A DNA stretch of 64,000 nucleotides from Kappaphycus alvarezii (taxonomy: Eukaryota > Rhodophyta > Florideophyceae > Gigartinales > Solieriaceae): positions 62,001 to 126,000 of the forward strand of contig NADL03000688.1 in NCBI GenBank assembly GCA_002205965.3, read 5' to 3'. Shown in pieces: positions 1 to 9,589 of the stretch (within the stretch, counting starts at the first letter, position 1; each line of letters begins with the position of its first letter). The notes beneath the pieces are model-generated. The model was given only the letters and a program-made list of their open reading frames with translations. It had not been told where the DNA came from and made no database searches. The translations under genes were made by a program, and so were the position numbers.

Positions 1-511
1 TTCTTTACGGTACTGTGGTAGATTTGTTTCTTTAATAGGGGGTTTACGCCACCACTTTTCAGAAATAAATATGACTAAATTTGAAGTTTATATTACAGTC
101 TGCAAGCAATTAGTGAAATTGTCCTGTTGCTTGTGACAAGCGGTGCTGAAAAGCTGCCTGTTAGTGAAGACCTGTGAGATGTTTTTGGCGGCAAACTAAG
201 CCTCCACTTACCCCCCATGCCTGCACCAGTCGACCTCCCAAAAATATCACACCTCAACTACCCCCAACCAAACAGACTCAAATCCCACCGCCATCTCTTT
301 ATCTCTCCCAAGTGCCCCCCACATGGCTTACCATGGACCCCTCCCCAAGCCAAGCACCCAGTGGTGCCGTCGTATTAATTGATCACCAAAGCAGAAGCAG
401 ACTACCTTCTCCCTCTGCAATTCCTGCTCCCCGAGAAACTCCTCTTGCGGCACCACGATCTGATTCCCAAACTCATCACCCAAATCCGATGAAGAAAACC
501 GCTATATTGTC

Positions 512-1641
512 ATGTCCCTCCGCAGCCACCACCACAACAAATACTGTCGCCGCCCCGCCTTCAGCAGGTCAATCCACACTCCTGGCTACAAATTCGACCC
601 CGCCGACCCTGCAACCGCTCAACCCATTGCCCAAACCCTCACACCCGCGACTCAAACCGTGCCTCAGATTGCCTCCGCTCCATCTCCCATCCTAGGATCC
701 AGTATCTCCGTTGTTACAACTACGCTTTCCGCTGAAGCAAGTGCTTCTGCCCCACCATCACCAAAGCCCATCGCCTCAACAACTATTACAGCCACATTAC
801 CCTGCGTTGCCACTGCTCTTAAATCAATCCCAGCTGCGTGTCATACAATCCGCCCTGCTCCTGAATCATACCGTATGACTGCTGAGTGCGAAATAGTTGC
901 CGACAATAGTCCCAAGAAAGAACGCAAGGCTCGACATGCCAGGTTTTCCCCAGTTGAGGACCTCATTCTTGTCCGTGAGGTTGCAACCGCCAAAGCACAC
1001 GTTGCATCATACGGAAACGTGAGCAAAAAGTTTGAAGAAGCAGCTGAGGAGGCGAATAAAAATCCGTTGATTCGTCATAAAATCACATGTAAATGCATAC
1101 AGGATCGCTATAAAAGGTTGCAGGCCGCATTCGACAGGTCTGAAAAGAGAGACCAGTTTCGGTCTGGAGTAGGTGGAGAGGTTGGAGAGATGGACGAGCT
1201 TCTTATGATGTGCCGAGAGGCTCGTGATGATGTTGAAGCAAGAAAGGGGCCCAAAAAAGGGCGGCAAAAGACCTCGATGACGAAAAGGAACGCGTGGGCA
1301 GGGAGTCGGGAAGCCTGGCGAAAAATAGAAGGTCATCTGATAACTATGGGGACAGTTGGCGAGGTAGCGCGGTTGACTTCTCTGATAGCCGATTTCGTAA
1401 AGCGCAGAGAGTTGTAGGGCCAGCTGGGGAAATGGAGTGCTTTGCAATTCACTTACGGGATGCAGACTTGGCACGAATTGAGCTTGACAAACAGAAGCTC
1501 GCGTTTGAGAAAGAGAGGATGGCAATGGATTAGATCGAAAGGGAGAAGGAAAGAAAAGAGCGCCGTGAGGCTCTGAAAGCAAGCCAAGAGTTGGAGTTTG
1601 CAAAATTCCGCCTGCTCATGGAGACATTTTCAAAGAAGTAA
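512..1641 (+). pseudogene. Harbinger partner protein, Myb/SANT-like domain
   Basis: Likely the DNA-binding partner of the Harbinger transposase. The first 120 or so residues are rich in Ser, Thr, Pro and Ala and look disordered. A basic stretch (KKERKARHARFSPVEDLILV) then opens a Myb/SANT-like trihelix domain of about 80 residues, with W/F and charged positions typical of transposon-borne Myb proteins. The reading frame changes near 1290. In the new frame (1294 on) a charged coiled-coil tail follows (ELDKQKLAFEKERMAMD), is cut by an in-frame TAG at 1531-1533, and continues as a K/R/E-rich helix to a TAA near 1639. The start at 512 is uncertain because the open frame reaches upstream. One frameshift and one stop make it a pseudogene. 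The Myb-like call rests on the overall pattern, not on a profile search. Confidence 0.6.
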
Positions 1642-1765
1642 ACTAAACTTAGGCGTTCTGTTTATTCGACATCTTCGGCAATTTGAAGGAGATCTTCTAG
1701 TGTAGGTGGGGGACACCCAAAAATATCGTTATATTTGCTGTGGATACAGGCAGTTGCGTATGTTA

Positions 1766-2640
1766 TTAAACAGCATGGCTGCAAGATAAAGATGACCCCA
1801 CGGGAGATTCTAGAACCTTCATCTTACGTTTAAAATCAATTGTAGTGAAGTATGCCTTCACTTCTTTGTACACCCACTCCACTGTTACTCTTTCTTTTGA
1901 CATGCCCCTGTTAAACGTGGTCCCGTATGGTTGTAAATAATTGCCCTGATACGGTACCTCTAAAAACCACCTTCTATTGTACCTTGAGTCTCCATACAAG
2001 CAGTATTTGACCCCGCCAGTTTCCAGAACTACAGGTAGAGTCTCTTCTAAGCCGTTTTGATACCAAAGCGTCCAATCATGCCTAAGGTCCTCCAAAGGTC
2101 CGTATGCATGTAAAAACATGCCATCAGGTCCAGTTACCGTTTGAAACTTAAGTGTATGCTTCCGTTTGTGCCCATTGCAGGCCACCAACTGGAGCATGTG
2201 TGAACCACTTGGCCTGGGTATTCCAATTACTGTACCATCAATAAACCCAACGCAATTTGTTAGCCCGTAAAGTTTAGCTCTTATTTATCCAAGTACAAAA
2301 ATGCCCTCCTCTGTATATATTCAGTAGAAAGACCCACTGTAAGGAGAATTTCTTTTGTAGTCAGGACCCACTCGAGGCTCTCCAGAATATTTCTGAGAGA
2401 TGCGACGAATGCTTGCCAAAAGCATCTCGAGGTCAACCCATCTTGATGGAGTTGGCAATCTTCTGAGTATGATGCAACAAATAAGTATATCGCTCACAGC
2501 GTAGCGATTCCTCTCTGTGCAAGACTTTGATTCTGTCCAGTCTATCGCTCTTACTACCGTAAGTATGTCCTGCTTTTCAAATCGAAACAAGCTGAGGCAA
2601 TCCCTATTGCTCAGGGCGTTTAAGTTAAAAGTGAAGTTGG
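1766..2640 (-). pseudogene. PIF/Harbinger (HARBI1-like, DDE_Tnp_4) transposase
   Basis: DDE-type transposase that cuts and rejoins the ends of a Harbinger element. The N-terminal part reads FRFEKQDI and LRRLPTPSRWVDLE, both typical of HARBI1-like proteins. The first catalytic Asp lies in CVGFIDGTVIGIPRPSG (about 2210-2260), the second in YGDSRYNRRW (about 1965-1995), and the Glu in VTVEWVYKEVK near the C-terminus. Two in-frame stops separate the N-terminal part from the catalytic core: TGA at 2321-2323 and TAA at 2285-2287. The frame is otherwise continuous, so the copy is only moderately old. The N-terminus is unclear beyond about 2640; a coding-like stretch on the same strand reaches about 2867 in another frame. 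Confidence 0.85.
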
Positions 2641-2989
2641 AGAGGCTTATTCTGTTACTTCATTGTAGCAAGTTTTCGACTGTTTTCGACATCATTGCGG
2701 AGCCAAACAGACTGACTTTCCACGGTAGTCAAGGTCAGTGTCGACGAGAATGCAGACTCTCTTTCAGTCAGGCGGCGCTTGGCTATTATGAGGAGTGCAA
2801 TCTTCCAGGTGCGGAGGCGCTCGATACACTTTGCTTGCGTAAAGTCCGTCAAGCAGCCCGCTCCCATTTTTGATGGGAGCGCAGTATGAGGGGGAATTTT
2901 TGGGTTATTTTAATGCATGGAAGATGTGGTCGGTTATATCCACGCGGCTAATGCGTTGTGTGGGATAAGTCGTCGCTGATGGGTAACAC

Positions 2990-3009
2990 TACAGTACAGT
3001 ACAGTACAT
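2990..3009. promoter_or_regulatory. TACAGTAC run
   Basis: A tetranucleotide-phased run of the word TACAGTAC, the same as upstream of genes further on. It lies 24 bases before a perfect 23-bp inverted repeat. No gene start is evident next to it. Confidence 0.35.
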
Positions 3010-3032
3010 GACCTTCCTTACAGAGCCGGCTC

Positions 3033-3090
3033 AATGCCGGCGAGCAGGCATGCCGCGTTGGACATGACGGCATGCCTGCTCGCCGGCATT
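3033..3090. repeat. Perfect 23-bp inverted repeat with 12-base loop
   Basis: Arms 3033-3055 and 3068-3090 are exact reverse complements with no mismatch; the loop is 3056-3067. The arms are far more GC-rich (core GCCGGCGAGCAGGC) than the surroundings. The RNA would fold into a very stable hairpin. It could be a small-RNA precursor, a protein-binding palindrome or the relic of a small inverted-repeat element. Confidence 0.9.
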
Positions 3091-3270
3091 GTACGAGTGT
3101 CGTTAAGTGTTAGCACGTGCAGTACGGTAATACTGACATACATTAACATGAGTGACAGGCGTAATCACACCGCCCGCGGCATGAGAAAGAAAATCATACC
3201 AAATTTCTGAAACTGGTGAATTCCTCACAAGCACAATTTAATTGCAGAAATTTGTTAAGCGTAATCTCTC

Positions 3271-3295
3271 AAATGTTTGAAAAGTGCGGTTCGCC
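3271..3295 (-). repeat. Short dispersed repeat, third copy
   Basis: On the minus strand this reads as GGCGAACCGCACTTTTCAAA plus a few bases, matching parts of the direct repeats at 8223-8286 and 13661-13725. It is probably a stub of the same mobile-element end. Confidence 0.5.
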
Positions 3296-3299
3296 CATG

Positions 3300-3870
3300 A
3301 CAAGTGCCCCTACTGTACCAGTGGCAATATTTTTTACGCATTTTAGTTACTAGCAATTGTCAAAATTTGAATATACTCAATAAAGTAATGTTTCTTCTCG
3401 AATAACTTTGCCCCAACACTGCAATTGCCGAATAGTAGTGGCCACCACCAGTTGGGACTGGAGATCCGTTTGTTTCGGGTGGCTGAGCGGGAGTGTTGAG
3501 CTCGGAAAGCTCACAATTGTGCACAGAAAAGTCCGCTCTCACGGAGGGACCGGGGCTTTACTCCCAACTCGTATAGTTTGGCAGTCCGTGTCAAGTGTAT
3601 TCAAGTCTCGTCCTGGCACGCTGCAGTAAATTGCAAACGAGCAAGTGGGCATCCTTTTCAAACTCGCAAGTGACATGAGCTCAGACATCAAGCAGACGGC
3701 ATTGGACACGAGGCCAGACATCAAGCAGCTTGCCTTTGCATCACCCCCACACTCCGAACCTTTCGATGCGTCCTTATTGCGCACACGGCCACGTTTGTTG
3801 CCACGTCATGTAGCACCGGGCATGGATCCGGGGCGCCAAGGTGCAAAGAGTGGAGATTGGCACAAGCATG
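3300..3870. other. No supported gene
   Basis: Short open frames on both strands have no recognisable domain. A phrase around AGACATCAAGCAG occurs twice at 3681-3730. I see nothing firm. Confidence 0.4.
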
Positions 3871-3875
3871 AGTCT

Positions 3876-4673
3876 ACCTGTGGTGGAGGGGGCGATAAAA
3901 TATTGATATGTTGTGTTTGCATTTGGGGCGCGGGATTGAGAGGGGACATTGGGTTTTGGGTGACGGTTGCATGGACGCGATGGGGAGGGCGGTGAATGGG
4001 TGGTTATAAAGGGTTGTTGTTGAAAACTGTAGCGCGGCAGTGGGAATGGGGCGTGGATTGTGGGACGGGGTGTAGTTGAGGAGTGGATGTGTTGGAGACA
4101 AAGGTTGGAGACTGTAATGGGGATGGTGAAGCAGAGGAATGTGAACAGAGTTGGAAGACATCAAGGACATGTTGCAAATGATACGACGCTGTAATGGATG
4201 GTACGGTAGTAGGAAGAGTTGCAAGGGCATGTGTTTCCACAGGTGAGAGGAAGGGATTTTCATGCAAGAGGAGAGCCAAACATAAAGCGGGCAAGTGGCA
4301 CAACAGGGACCGAGGAAAGGGGCAACCATTCCACAGATGTGTCATTGGTAAAGGATGAGGCGGTGATTTGGTGTTGGGTATTGGGCGGGTGTGTGACAAG
4401 GACGGGGTGCAGTTTGTATAGGATGGGCGATATGGCGGGTGCAAGCGAGCTTGACGAGTTGGTGCACGGCTGGGTCCTCGTTACTTTTTCCACTGGTTTT
4501 GAGGCACATGCGATGTTGGGTGGTTGTTTGTGTGTGGTAATGGAGTGCAAGGTTTGGTTGATGGGGGTGTTTGGGCAGAGAGTATTGCGGTGTGCAGTGT
4601 TGGACGAGAGAGAGAGAGAGAGAGAGAGAGACGAGGCAACGAGTCGAGTAGGCAGGCAGGCCGTTGTATACAC
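3876..4673 (-). CDS. Possible gene, unrecognised
   Basis: I do not recognise this product. All three minus-strand frames hold long overlapping open stretches rich in Ser, Thr, Pro, Leu and His, as expected of a C-rich coding strand. The best candidate start is the Met whose codon ends at 4673, only 18 bases from a 27-base TACAGTAC run at 4691-4717. A second coherent stretch (about 4004-4444, HALATLPTTVPSITASYHLQ) is in another frame, so an intron or frame error would be needed. The (GA)n tract at 4606-4631 reads as a Ser-Leu repeat in the first frame. The overlapping plus-strand frame (4219-4827) has no better claim. Promoter-like context and strand agreement with neighbours are the only support. 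Confidence 0.3.
4606..4631. repeat. (GA)n microsatellite
   Basis: About 13 uninterrupted GA units. Confidence 0.95.
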
Positions 4674-4690
4674 AATGATTCCTGCAACAT

Positions 4691-4717
4691 TACAGTACAG
4701 TACAGTACAGTACAGTA
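4691..4717. promoter_or_regulatory. TACAGTAC run, candidate promoter element
   Basis: Tandem TACAG units ending in TACAGTAT. It sits 18 bases upstream of a minus-strand Met (4673). The word is partly palindromic, so it can serve either strand. Confidence 0.45.
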
Positions 4718-4727
4718 TAGCATTGCC

Positions 4728-5063
4728 TCAACGAGACGGCGTCCAATGCAGTCCAGGACAAGGCGCGGTTGCGCAGCAGTGCACCCCACATTGCACTGTG
4801 CACGCCTTGCAAGTCAACTGGTTTTGATTTTGGACAGCACCTGGGTTACACCGCGCACATCGACGCAAGTGCGGTTCGAGGGGCGTCTCCAATATGCCTG
4901 CCAAAATCAAGTCACTCAAGATTCCGAGCCGCAGCGCTCCGCCAAGCGGCAAGCGACATGATGGTCGAAAAGCGGTGCAAGCGATGCATGGGAATGGATC
5001 GGGAGTGGAGTATAGAGTGCGGGAGATAGGCGCGAGACCATAGGGGTTTGGGGGGCGGTGCAC
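4728..5063 (-). CDS. Possible Cys-rich small protein, unrecognised
   Basis: An open frame of about 111 residues with many cysteines toward the C-terminus (RRCARCNPGAV, CKACTVQCGVHCCATAPCPG). The middle (LGILSDLILAGILETPLEPH) looks like ordinary protein. The cysteine spacing might bind metal but matches no family I can name. It lies between TACAGTAC-type runs at 4691 and 5187, and its strand agrees with both neighbours. Overlapping plus-strand frames are less protein-like. Confidence is low. Confidence 0.25.
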   Translation of the reverse strand: MHRPPNPYGLAPISRTLYSTPDPFPCIACTAFRPSCRLPLGGALRLGILSDLILAGILETPLEPHLRRCARCNPGAVQNQNQLTCKACTVQCGVHCCATAPCPGLHWTPSR

Positions 5064-5186
5064 ATGGGCTGGGAGGGGGGCGGGTTTGAGGCGGATTCAA
5101 GGTAGGGTAGCGGGATTGGGAAATGATGGGCGGTGGGGATTGGGTGGGTTCCTCTGGACCCACTATGTGTGGCGCAGAGTTTATAC

Positions 5187-5390
5187 GTACTGTACAGTAC
5201 TGTAATGTGTAGTACACTGTATGCAAGTGTACAGTATACACTGCGAGAGGGTATTAAAATAGAGATGCACCGAGCAGGTGCGGTAGATCGGGGGTGCGAC
5301 AGTGCTGGGTTTTCAAACTTGATTGCACATGGGATACAGTGGTGGACTATGGAAGGGGCGCTGTACAATACAGTACTGTACAGAACAGTC
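5187..5390. promoter_or_regulatory. Cluster of GTACTGTAC/TACAGTAC words
   Basis: Copies at 5187-5204, 5229-5240 and 5361-5390 include the palindromic form GTACTGTACAGTAC. This is an intergenic spacer between putative minus-strand genes. Confidence 0.45.
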
Positions 5391-5470
5391 ATCCAACCAA
5401 GTATGAGGGCCTTTTCCTGCGCCAACACGTAAACTTTACACATCGACGCAGATTATGCTGCCTCCAACAA

Positions 5471-5677
5471 TCAGGCGGCGCACGACAAAACAAAGCAAAC
5501 ACTCCCTCCACCCGCATCTAGTAATAACAAGCGTGCAAGCGCAAGCGCAAGCGCATGCGATGGAGCGGCAGCGGGCAGTGGTGTAGGCAGCGAGGGTGTG
5601 CTTGACAGAAAAGGGCTGGGGGATACTGCATCGGCCATGTGCTGTACTTTCCACGCCGACCTTATTGATCCCATCAC
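5471..5677 (-). CDS. Possible 5' end of a minus-strand gene, unrecognised
   Basis: The frame begins with Met at 5677, 27 bases from the TACAGTAC run at 5705-5738, and reads ADAVSPSPFLSSTPSLPTPL then ALALALARLLLLDAGGG. The hydrophobic Ala-Leu run, preceded by a Ser/Pro-rich stretch, could be a membrane segment or organelle presequence. It partly reflects a GCGCAA hexanucleotide repeat at 5530-5560. The gene would be divergent from the plus-strand gene starting near 5971, so the run between them could serve both. No family is recognised. Confidence 0.3.
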   Translation of the reverse strand: MMGSIRSAWKVQHMADAVSPSPFLSSTPSLPTPLPAAAPSHALALALARLLLLDAGGGSVCFVLSCAA

Positions 5678-5704
5678 GCCCTCGCATACGATGATATTGT
5701 ACTC

Positions 5705-5760
5705 TACAGTACAGTACAGTACTGTACTGTACTGTACAAAACAATGTACGGTACACTGTA
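5705..5760. promoter_or_regulatory. TACAGTAC/GTACTGTAC run in a divergent spacer
   Basis: An unbroken run at 5705-5738 switches from TACAG units to CTGTA units and so forms a long palindrome; GTACGGTACACTGTA follows. It lies between a minus-strand candidate start (5677) and a plus-strand candidate start (5971), where a bidirectional promoter would be. Confidence 0.55.
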
Positions 5761-5970
5761 ACCTTTCTGTAGGAAATTACGACCGCTTGGTTGTCCACTT
5801 TCAACCGTCAACGTAAAGTCCGCTGCACTCGCATCGCCTACTGTAAGTACCCCCCTGCTTACACTCCCTACGGTCCAACCACTCCACCGCCCCCGATAAA
5901 AATATATATAAAAAAAGAGAAATACAACCATCCTCCTCCCCCTCCCCATACAACCTCCCCTCCACCCGCA

Positions 5971-7290
5971 ATGACCTCTCCAAACTCCACACCCCCGCCC
6001 CAACAACCCCCTCTCTCACCTCCTCAACCTCCTCCACCCTGCTGCGCACCGACCTGCATCACCTCCTGCGCGAGGCCCTACATCTCCCACGCAAGCATCC
6101 CGTCCTCGCAGACTGGCTCTTCACACCCCCCGATCAAACCCCCCGCCCACCTCCCCGATCCTCTCCCCAACCATCTTCAACCTCTCCAACGCCCTCCTCG
6201 CAGAAGCACACCACCCAAACTGCACACACAATCTCCCTCACAATGCAACCCTCGGTTCCCCCATCCCGCTCCGCCATCACGCCACCCCAAACCCCAACTT
6301 TTGTATGAACAGGCATCAGTTGTTCGTCCCGGCCCTGTTGCACCACCATTTCATCCTCGGTTACACCCTCGATTCAGGCGCCCGCATCTCTTTTCCATCT
6401 CCGCCTCCTCCCCCTCCCATCCCTTTCCCGTCCTCGGTAAGCTCGTCCTGGACCTCTCCACCGGCACCTTGCTCACCTACTCCCCGTCCCGCCAGGTCTC
6501 GCGCGCCTGTTTCAAGTTTTCAAAGGGCCTGTCCACCTCCGCTCGCACCTGCCACTCCCTCTTGTTGCCCTTGTTGGAATATTCTGGCCGTCATTTGCCC
6601 TCCGATGTCTTGTGTGTCTTTACTAGTGTCTATGAAAAGCGCAGTAGTTGGAGGGACTGTTATCCGCAAAAGAGGCAGAGGCAGGTCGATGGGACCGCTG
6701 TTCGTGTGTTGAGTACGGGTGTGATGCCGGATGATGGATTCGTCGAGGGCGATGCCGTCTTGGATGATTTTATCGCAGCTGATTTCAGTAGGGGGAAGAG
6801 TCGCTTGCATGCCGCACAGCTTCCGGCCACTGCCGTGGAGCGTGCGTGGAGAAAGAAAAAGGTAGAGGTCTTGTTTGATCTTCGGAGAATGATGAGGGGG
6901 GGTGCCGCTACACGTAGTGCGGCGGCTGCTTCTGCTGGTGCCAGGAATACCCCCAGTGTCAGGGAGGAGTGCAAGGGGAAACGCCGTTTGATGTCGAGTT
7001 GATGAAGGAGAGTTTGGAGGACCTGGAGCACGCTTTGGAGGGTAGGTTTTATTGCAGTCGCGTGCGTTTTGCTGCTTTGGATCCAGTTACGGGTAGGTGT
7101 GTCGAAAAGGTGAGCGGTGGTTTGGGCGTTGTCATCGTGGCGGCCGCAGGCGCAAAGGAGAGGGATATGAGGCGGGAGGCAATGATGGAGTACTATGCCG
7201 CTGTTTTGGCAGTAGAGACGGATGGCAAGTTGGGGGGAGCAAGGCAGAGGACGATGAGGACCCTGGGGGAGTCGTCAGAAGGTGAGCGGT
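5971..7290 (+). CDS. Host-like gene, product not recognised
   Basis: The first 100 or so residues are Pro/Ser/Thr-rich. More protein-like stretches follow: DLHHLLREALHLPRKHPV (about 6050-6110), IFNLSNALLAEAHHPNCTHN (about 6175), RHQLFVPALLHHHFILGYTL (about 6308) and LGKLVLDLSTGTLLTYSPSR (about 6433). After these come YSGRHLPSDVLCVFTSVYEK (about 6580), a basic region, and FDVELMKESLEDLEHALEGR (about 6988). They lie in different frames, with shifts around C-rich tracts, so short introns, sequence errors or decay must be assumed. The start at 5971 is chosen because it follows the regulatory run at 5705-5760 and precedes the first coding-like block. I cannot name a family. Confidence 0.4.
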
Positions 7291-7299
7291 GGGGCCGAA

Positions 7300-8220
7300 G
7301 GTCCTTTGGAGGGATCTCGCAAGTTCCGTACCGTACAACAAGCAGGGTCACAGGTCTGCCCAGCGTACCGTACTGTATGATGCCCTATCTCCAACGCAAT
7401 TGCAGCAATCAGCGCCAACCCAAGTCCCAGTAAATCAAGCTTGGGTGCAGCCGAGCAGCCAATGGACTCGCGGCTGTTTCTATTTCATTGCGTAGCAGAG
7501 TTGTCGCATGACAGTACTGTATCATACGAGAGATTACCGGTTGCTCATGATAGAGAAACATCCTCGCCGTGAGACGCCCCCCGAGGCAGTACAGCAGCAG
7601 CGCCACTGGGCCCAGGTAGAAAAAATCTTGCCGTCGCGACAGTTGCACCTTGGCGACCGTGCGTCGACGGGCAGAGCGGACCGAAATCGTCGAGGACAAG
7701 AGAACGTGTGTAGAGTGCGCCAGGGGTATCAAATGCAAGTGGAACAAAACGCCGCTTGACGTGAATGCCGCGGGTCATCGTCCGCGGGAAGATTTGCGTC
7801 GCGCATCCGGAACAATGGATTCCGAATTTGCAGCTCCCCGTCAACCTTACGAGAGGCGTTTTATTGCACAAAGCAATGAAACGCGATGGAGATATTACAT
7901 ATGTTTTGTAACAGCCCGATTGCTTCAGACCAATGGCAACACACCATGCAAGTCGGATTATGCAAATCCGCAACTCGTGCAAAGTACCTCGTGCAACCGA
8001 CTCCACTCTGCGTGCGGATCATCCAATCGTGTGTGGTATTGCCGTAACATGCCAGTACTCCTCAGGGTGAGCCCGGTAGGCCCTTGGGCATCACACTGTC
8101 GTTTCAGAAAAACAGCTCTGGTTTCCAGAGCTAGGTGACGTCATTCCAGGGAGAGCTCATTAGTCTTTGACGAGTGCAGCTGCCCACCAAACCGGCTTTC
8201 TTCTCATGTGCGTTTTCGCC
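7300..8220. other. Spacer with weak coding signal
   Basis: GTACCGTACTGTA- and ACAGTACTGTA-type words occur at 7328, 7365 and 7511. A 162-residue plus-strand frame at 7650-8138 (CVECARGIKCKWNK near its start) might be a fragment with a Cys pair, but nothing is recognised. Confidence 0.3.
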
Positions 8221-8222
8221 GC

Positions 8223-8286
8223 AACATGTCTAGCATACACCGGGGATAGCCGAACCGCACCTTTCAAAAATTAAAAAACCAAATCA
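8223..8286 (+). repeat. Direct repeat, left copy
   Basis: It shares GTCTAGCATA, then GAACCGCAC, TTTCAAA and AACCAAATC in the same order and spacing with 13661-13725. The pair brackets 5.4 kb of LINE and gypsy remains and may be what is left of an element's terminal repeats. Confidence 0.6.
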
Positions 8287-8289
8287 ATC

Positions 8290-8790
8290 CCTTTTCGCCG
8301 CAATCTCGTGGCTTTTTCTGTCCCTCCTTTGTCGAGGTGTGTAGTACTAACAACAAACAAACAAACGCTTTTATTACAAGTTCACTAAACCGGGCAGGGT
8401 CGCTCACGTATCAGGTGATGCGAGAGACAGGGCACGGCGAGCTACGGCATGGGCCGTGAGCTGGAGAACGAGGGAGGAGAGGGTAGTGACCAGGCGGTCG
8501 TATTACTAGTCGTGATTGATTTTGCATGCATGTATGCTTGTGTGCAAACTCTTCGCCCCTACTTGTTCAACTCATGTTTACGACGTAGTCACTCTCTCTA
8601 TAACTCCGGAACTTAGCCGTACGTATCTTTCAAATGTAAACCACCCAAGCATTTTCCCCTTGTTCACCGCCAGCCGCAAGGTACCGCATTGAAAAACTTG
8701 TCAAGCATACAAAAGACAAAACACAATTCCTTTGTGTAACCCGGAATGACGCCACGCGAGCCCAGTTTCAGTCCTCCTCACAGAAACAAA
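8290..8790. other. No gene seen
   Basis: A short (CAAA)n stretch lies at 8351-8366. No coding signal is recognised on either strand. Confidence 0.4.
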
Positions 8791-9353
8791 TGGGGGAGAA
8801 ATTGGGGTGTTTTAATGATTGAAAAATAGTTTAGCCTATGTTCCAAAGCGCAAATGTGTGGATGCTTCACCGTAATGAAGACAGACAGACGTTTTCGACG
8901 TTATATTCGTCAATCCACTTGCTCCCTCCAACACACGGGCCCATTGCTTCAACCCATTGACATCTCTGAACGCCGCGAGAGCGTCAAAGTTCAGGAGGTA
9001 TCAAGGCTTTATTACCACACATGCCAGGTCCCGACTGATCCCAGTGCCGATATCCTCTCTTGGCGGGCAGCACCCGAACGCATTCGCGGTGCTCACAGAC
9101 GTGGCTAGGCACGTCGCTGTACGATCCGTGGAGACCTTCGGGCGGGTGTGATCTGCCCTTGTGCAAAGACACGCTGCGGCGACGGTTTCGTCCAACGCAG
9201 CATGCCTTACGGCTGGCCTCACACCAGCCCTGTCAGGTCGTACCTCATGACCCTGCCTCATTTTCACACTCTAATACACAGGCCTGCCCCCCCTAGTCTT
9301 CGAAAAATAACCGTCCTGCGTCCCTAATCAGTAAGGCACCCCAATTCCCCCCG
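8791..9353. mobile_element. Small unit bounded by inverted repeats
   Basis: The left end GGGGGAGAAATTGGGGTG (8792-8809) matches the reverse complement of the right end, CGGGGGGAATTGGGGTGCC (9335-9353), apart from a short gap and single differences. The unit is about 560 bp. Its body is a LINE-type 3'-end coding fragment (8894-9250), unusual cargo for a MITE. A similar G-rich sequence followed by TTTTAATG occurs at 2889-2914. Confidence 0.5.
8894..9250 (+). pseudogene. LINE-like ORF 3' fragment, copy A (PD-(D/E)XK-like tail)
   Basis: The frame begins FDVIFVNPLAPSNTRAHCFN, then SKFRRYQGFIT, then RSRLIPVPISSLGGQHPNAF and VRSVETFGRV. One in-frame TGA (9149-9151) is followed by LVQRHAAATVSSNAACLTAG and a natural-looking stop at 9248-9250. 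The order D...NPLAPS...K(F)RRY...IPVPIS.LGG.HPDAFAVLTD is that of the C-terminal domain found after many reverse transcriptases of the type carrying a Cys/His motif and a restriction-enzyme-like fold. Function by analogy is target cleavage; this is a dead fragment. Five further copies lie at 9375, 12140, 12690, 16030 and 16555. Confidence 0.6.
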
Positions 9354-9374
9354 CAAATAAGGGAGCAACGGCTC

Positions 9375-9500
9375 TCTTTGACGTGACTTTCGTGAATCCG
9401 CTCGCTCCCTCAATCACACGCCTTCAATGCTTCACCCCCTTGACATTTTTGAACGCCGTGAAACCTTACGAGTTCAGAAGGTATCGAGAAAAGAGAGACT
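9375..9500 (+). pseudogene. LINE-like tail, copy B (5' half)
   Basis: It begins LFDVTFVNPLAPSITRLQCF, continues to KPYEFRRYRE, and then loses similarity. The missing half may be copy C at 12140, with the gypsy fossil between them. Confidence 0.55.
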
Positions 9501-9589
9501 TCATTGAACTGTTTGAATGTGAGCAATGCAATATTAAAAATCATGGCGATGCAACTTACGGAAATCGATAGCAATCGCAGTCTATTATT

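Larger units (their letters stand above)
150..2900. mobile_element. PIF/Harbinger-type DNA transposon, decayed
   Basis: Two genes face each other here, as in many PIF/Harbinger elements: a Myb/SANT-like partner on + and a DDE transposase on -, their 3' ends about 125 bases apart. In this family the two proteins act together in cut-and-paste transposition. I could not fix the terminal inverted repeats. The left end may lie near or before the window start. A G-rich stretch at about 2889-2914 resembles the left end of the small unit at 8791 and may mark an old terminus. Both genes are damaged, so this copy should be inactive. Confidence 0.75.

Noticed and set aside
2517-2873. 118-residue plus-strand frame
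   Set aside because: It overlaps the Harbinger transposase N-terminal region on the other strand and has no features.
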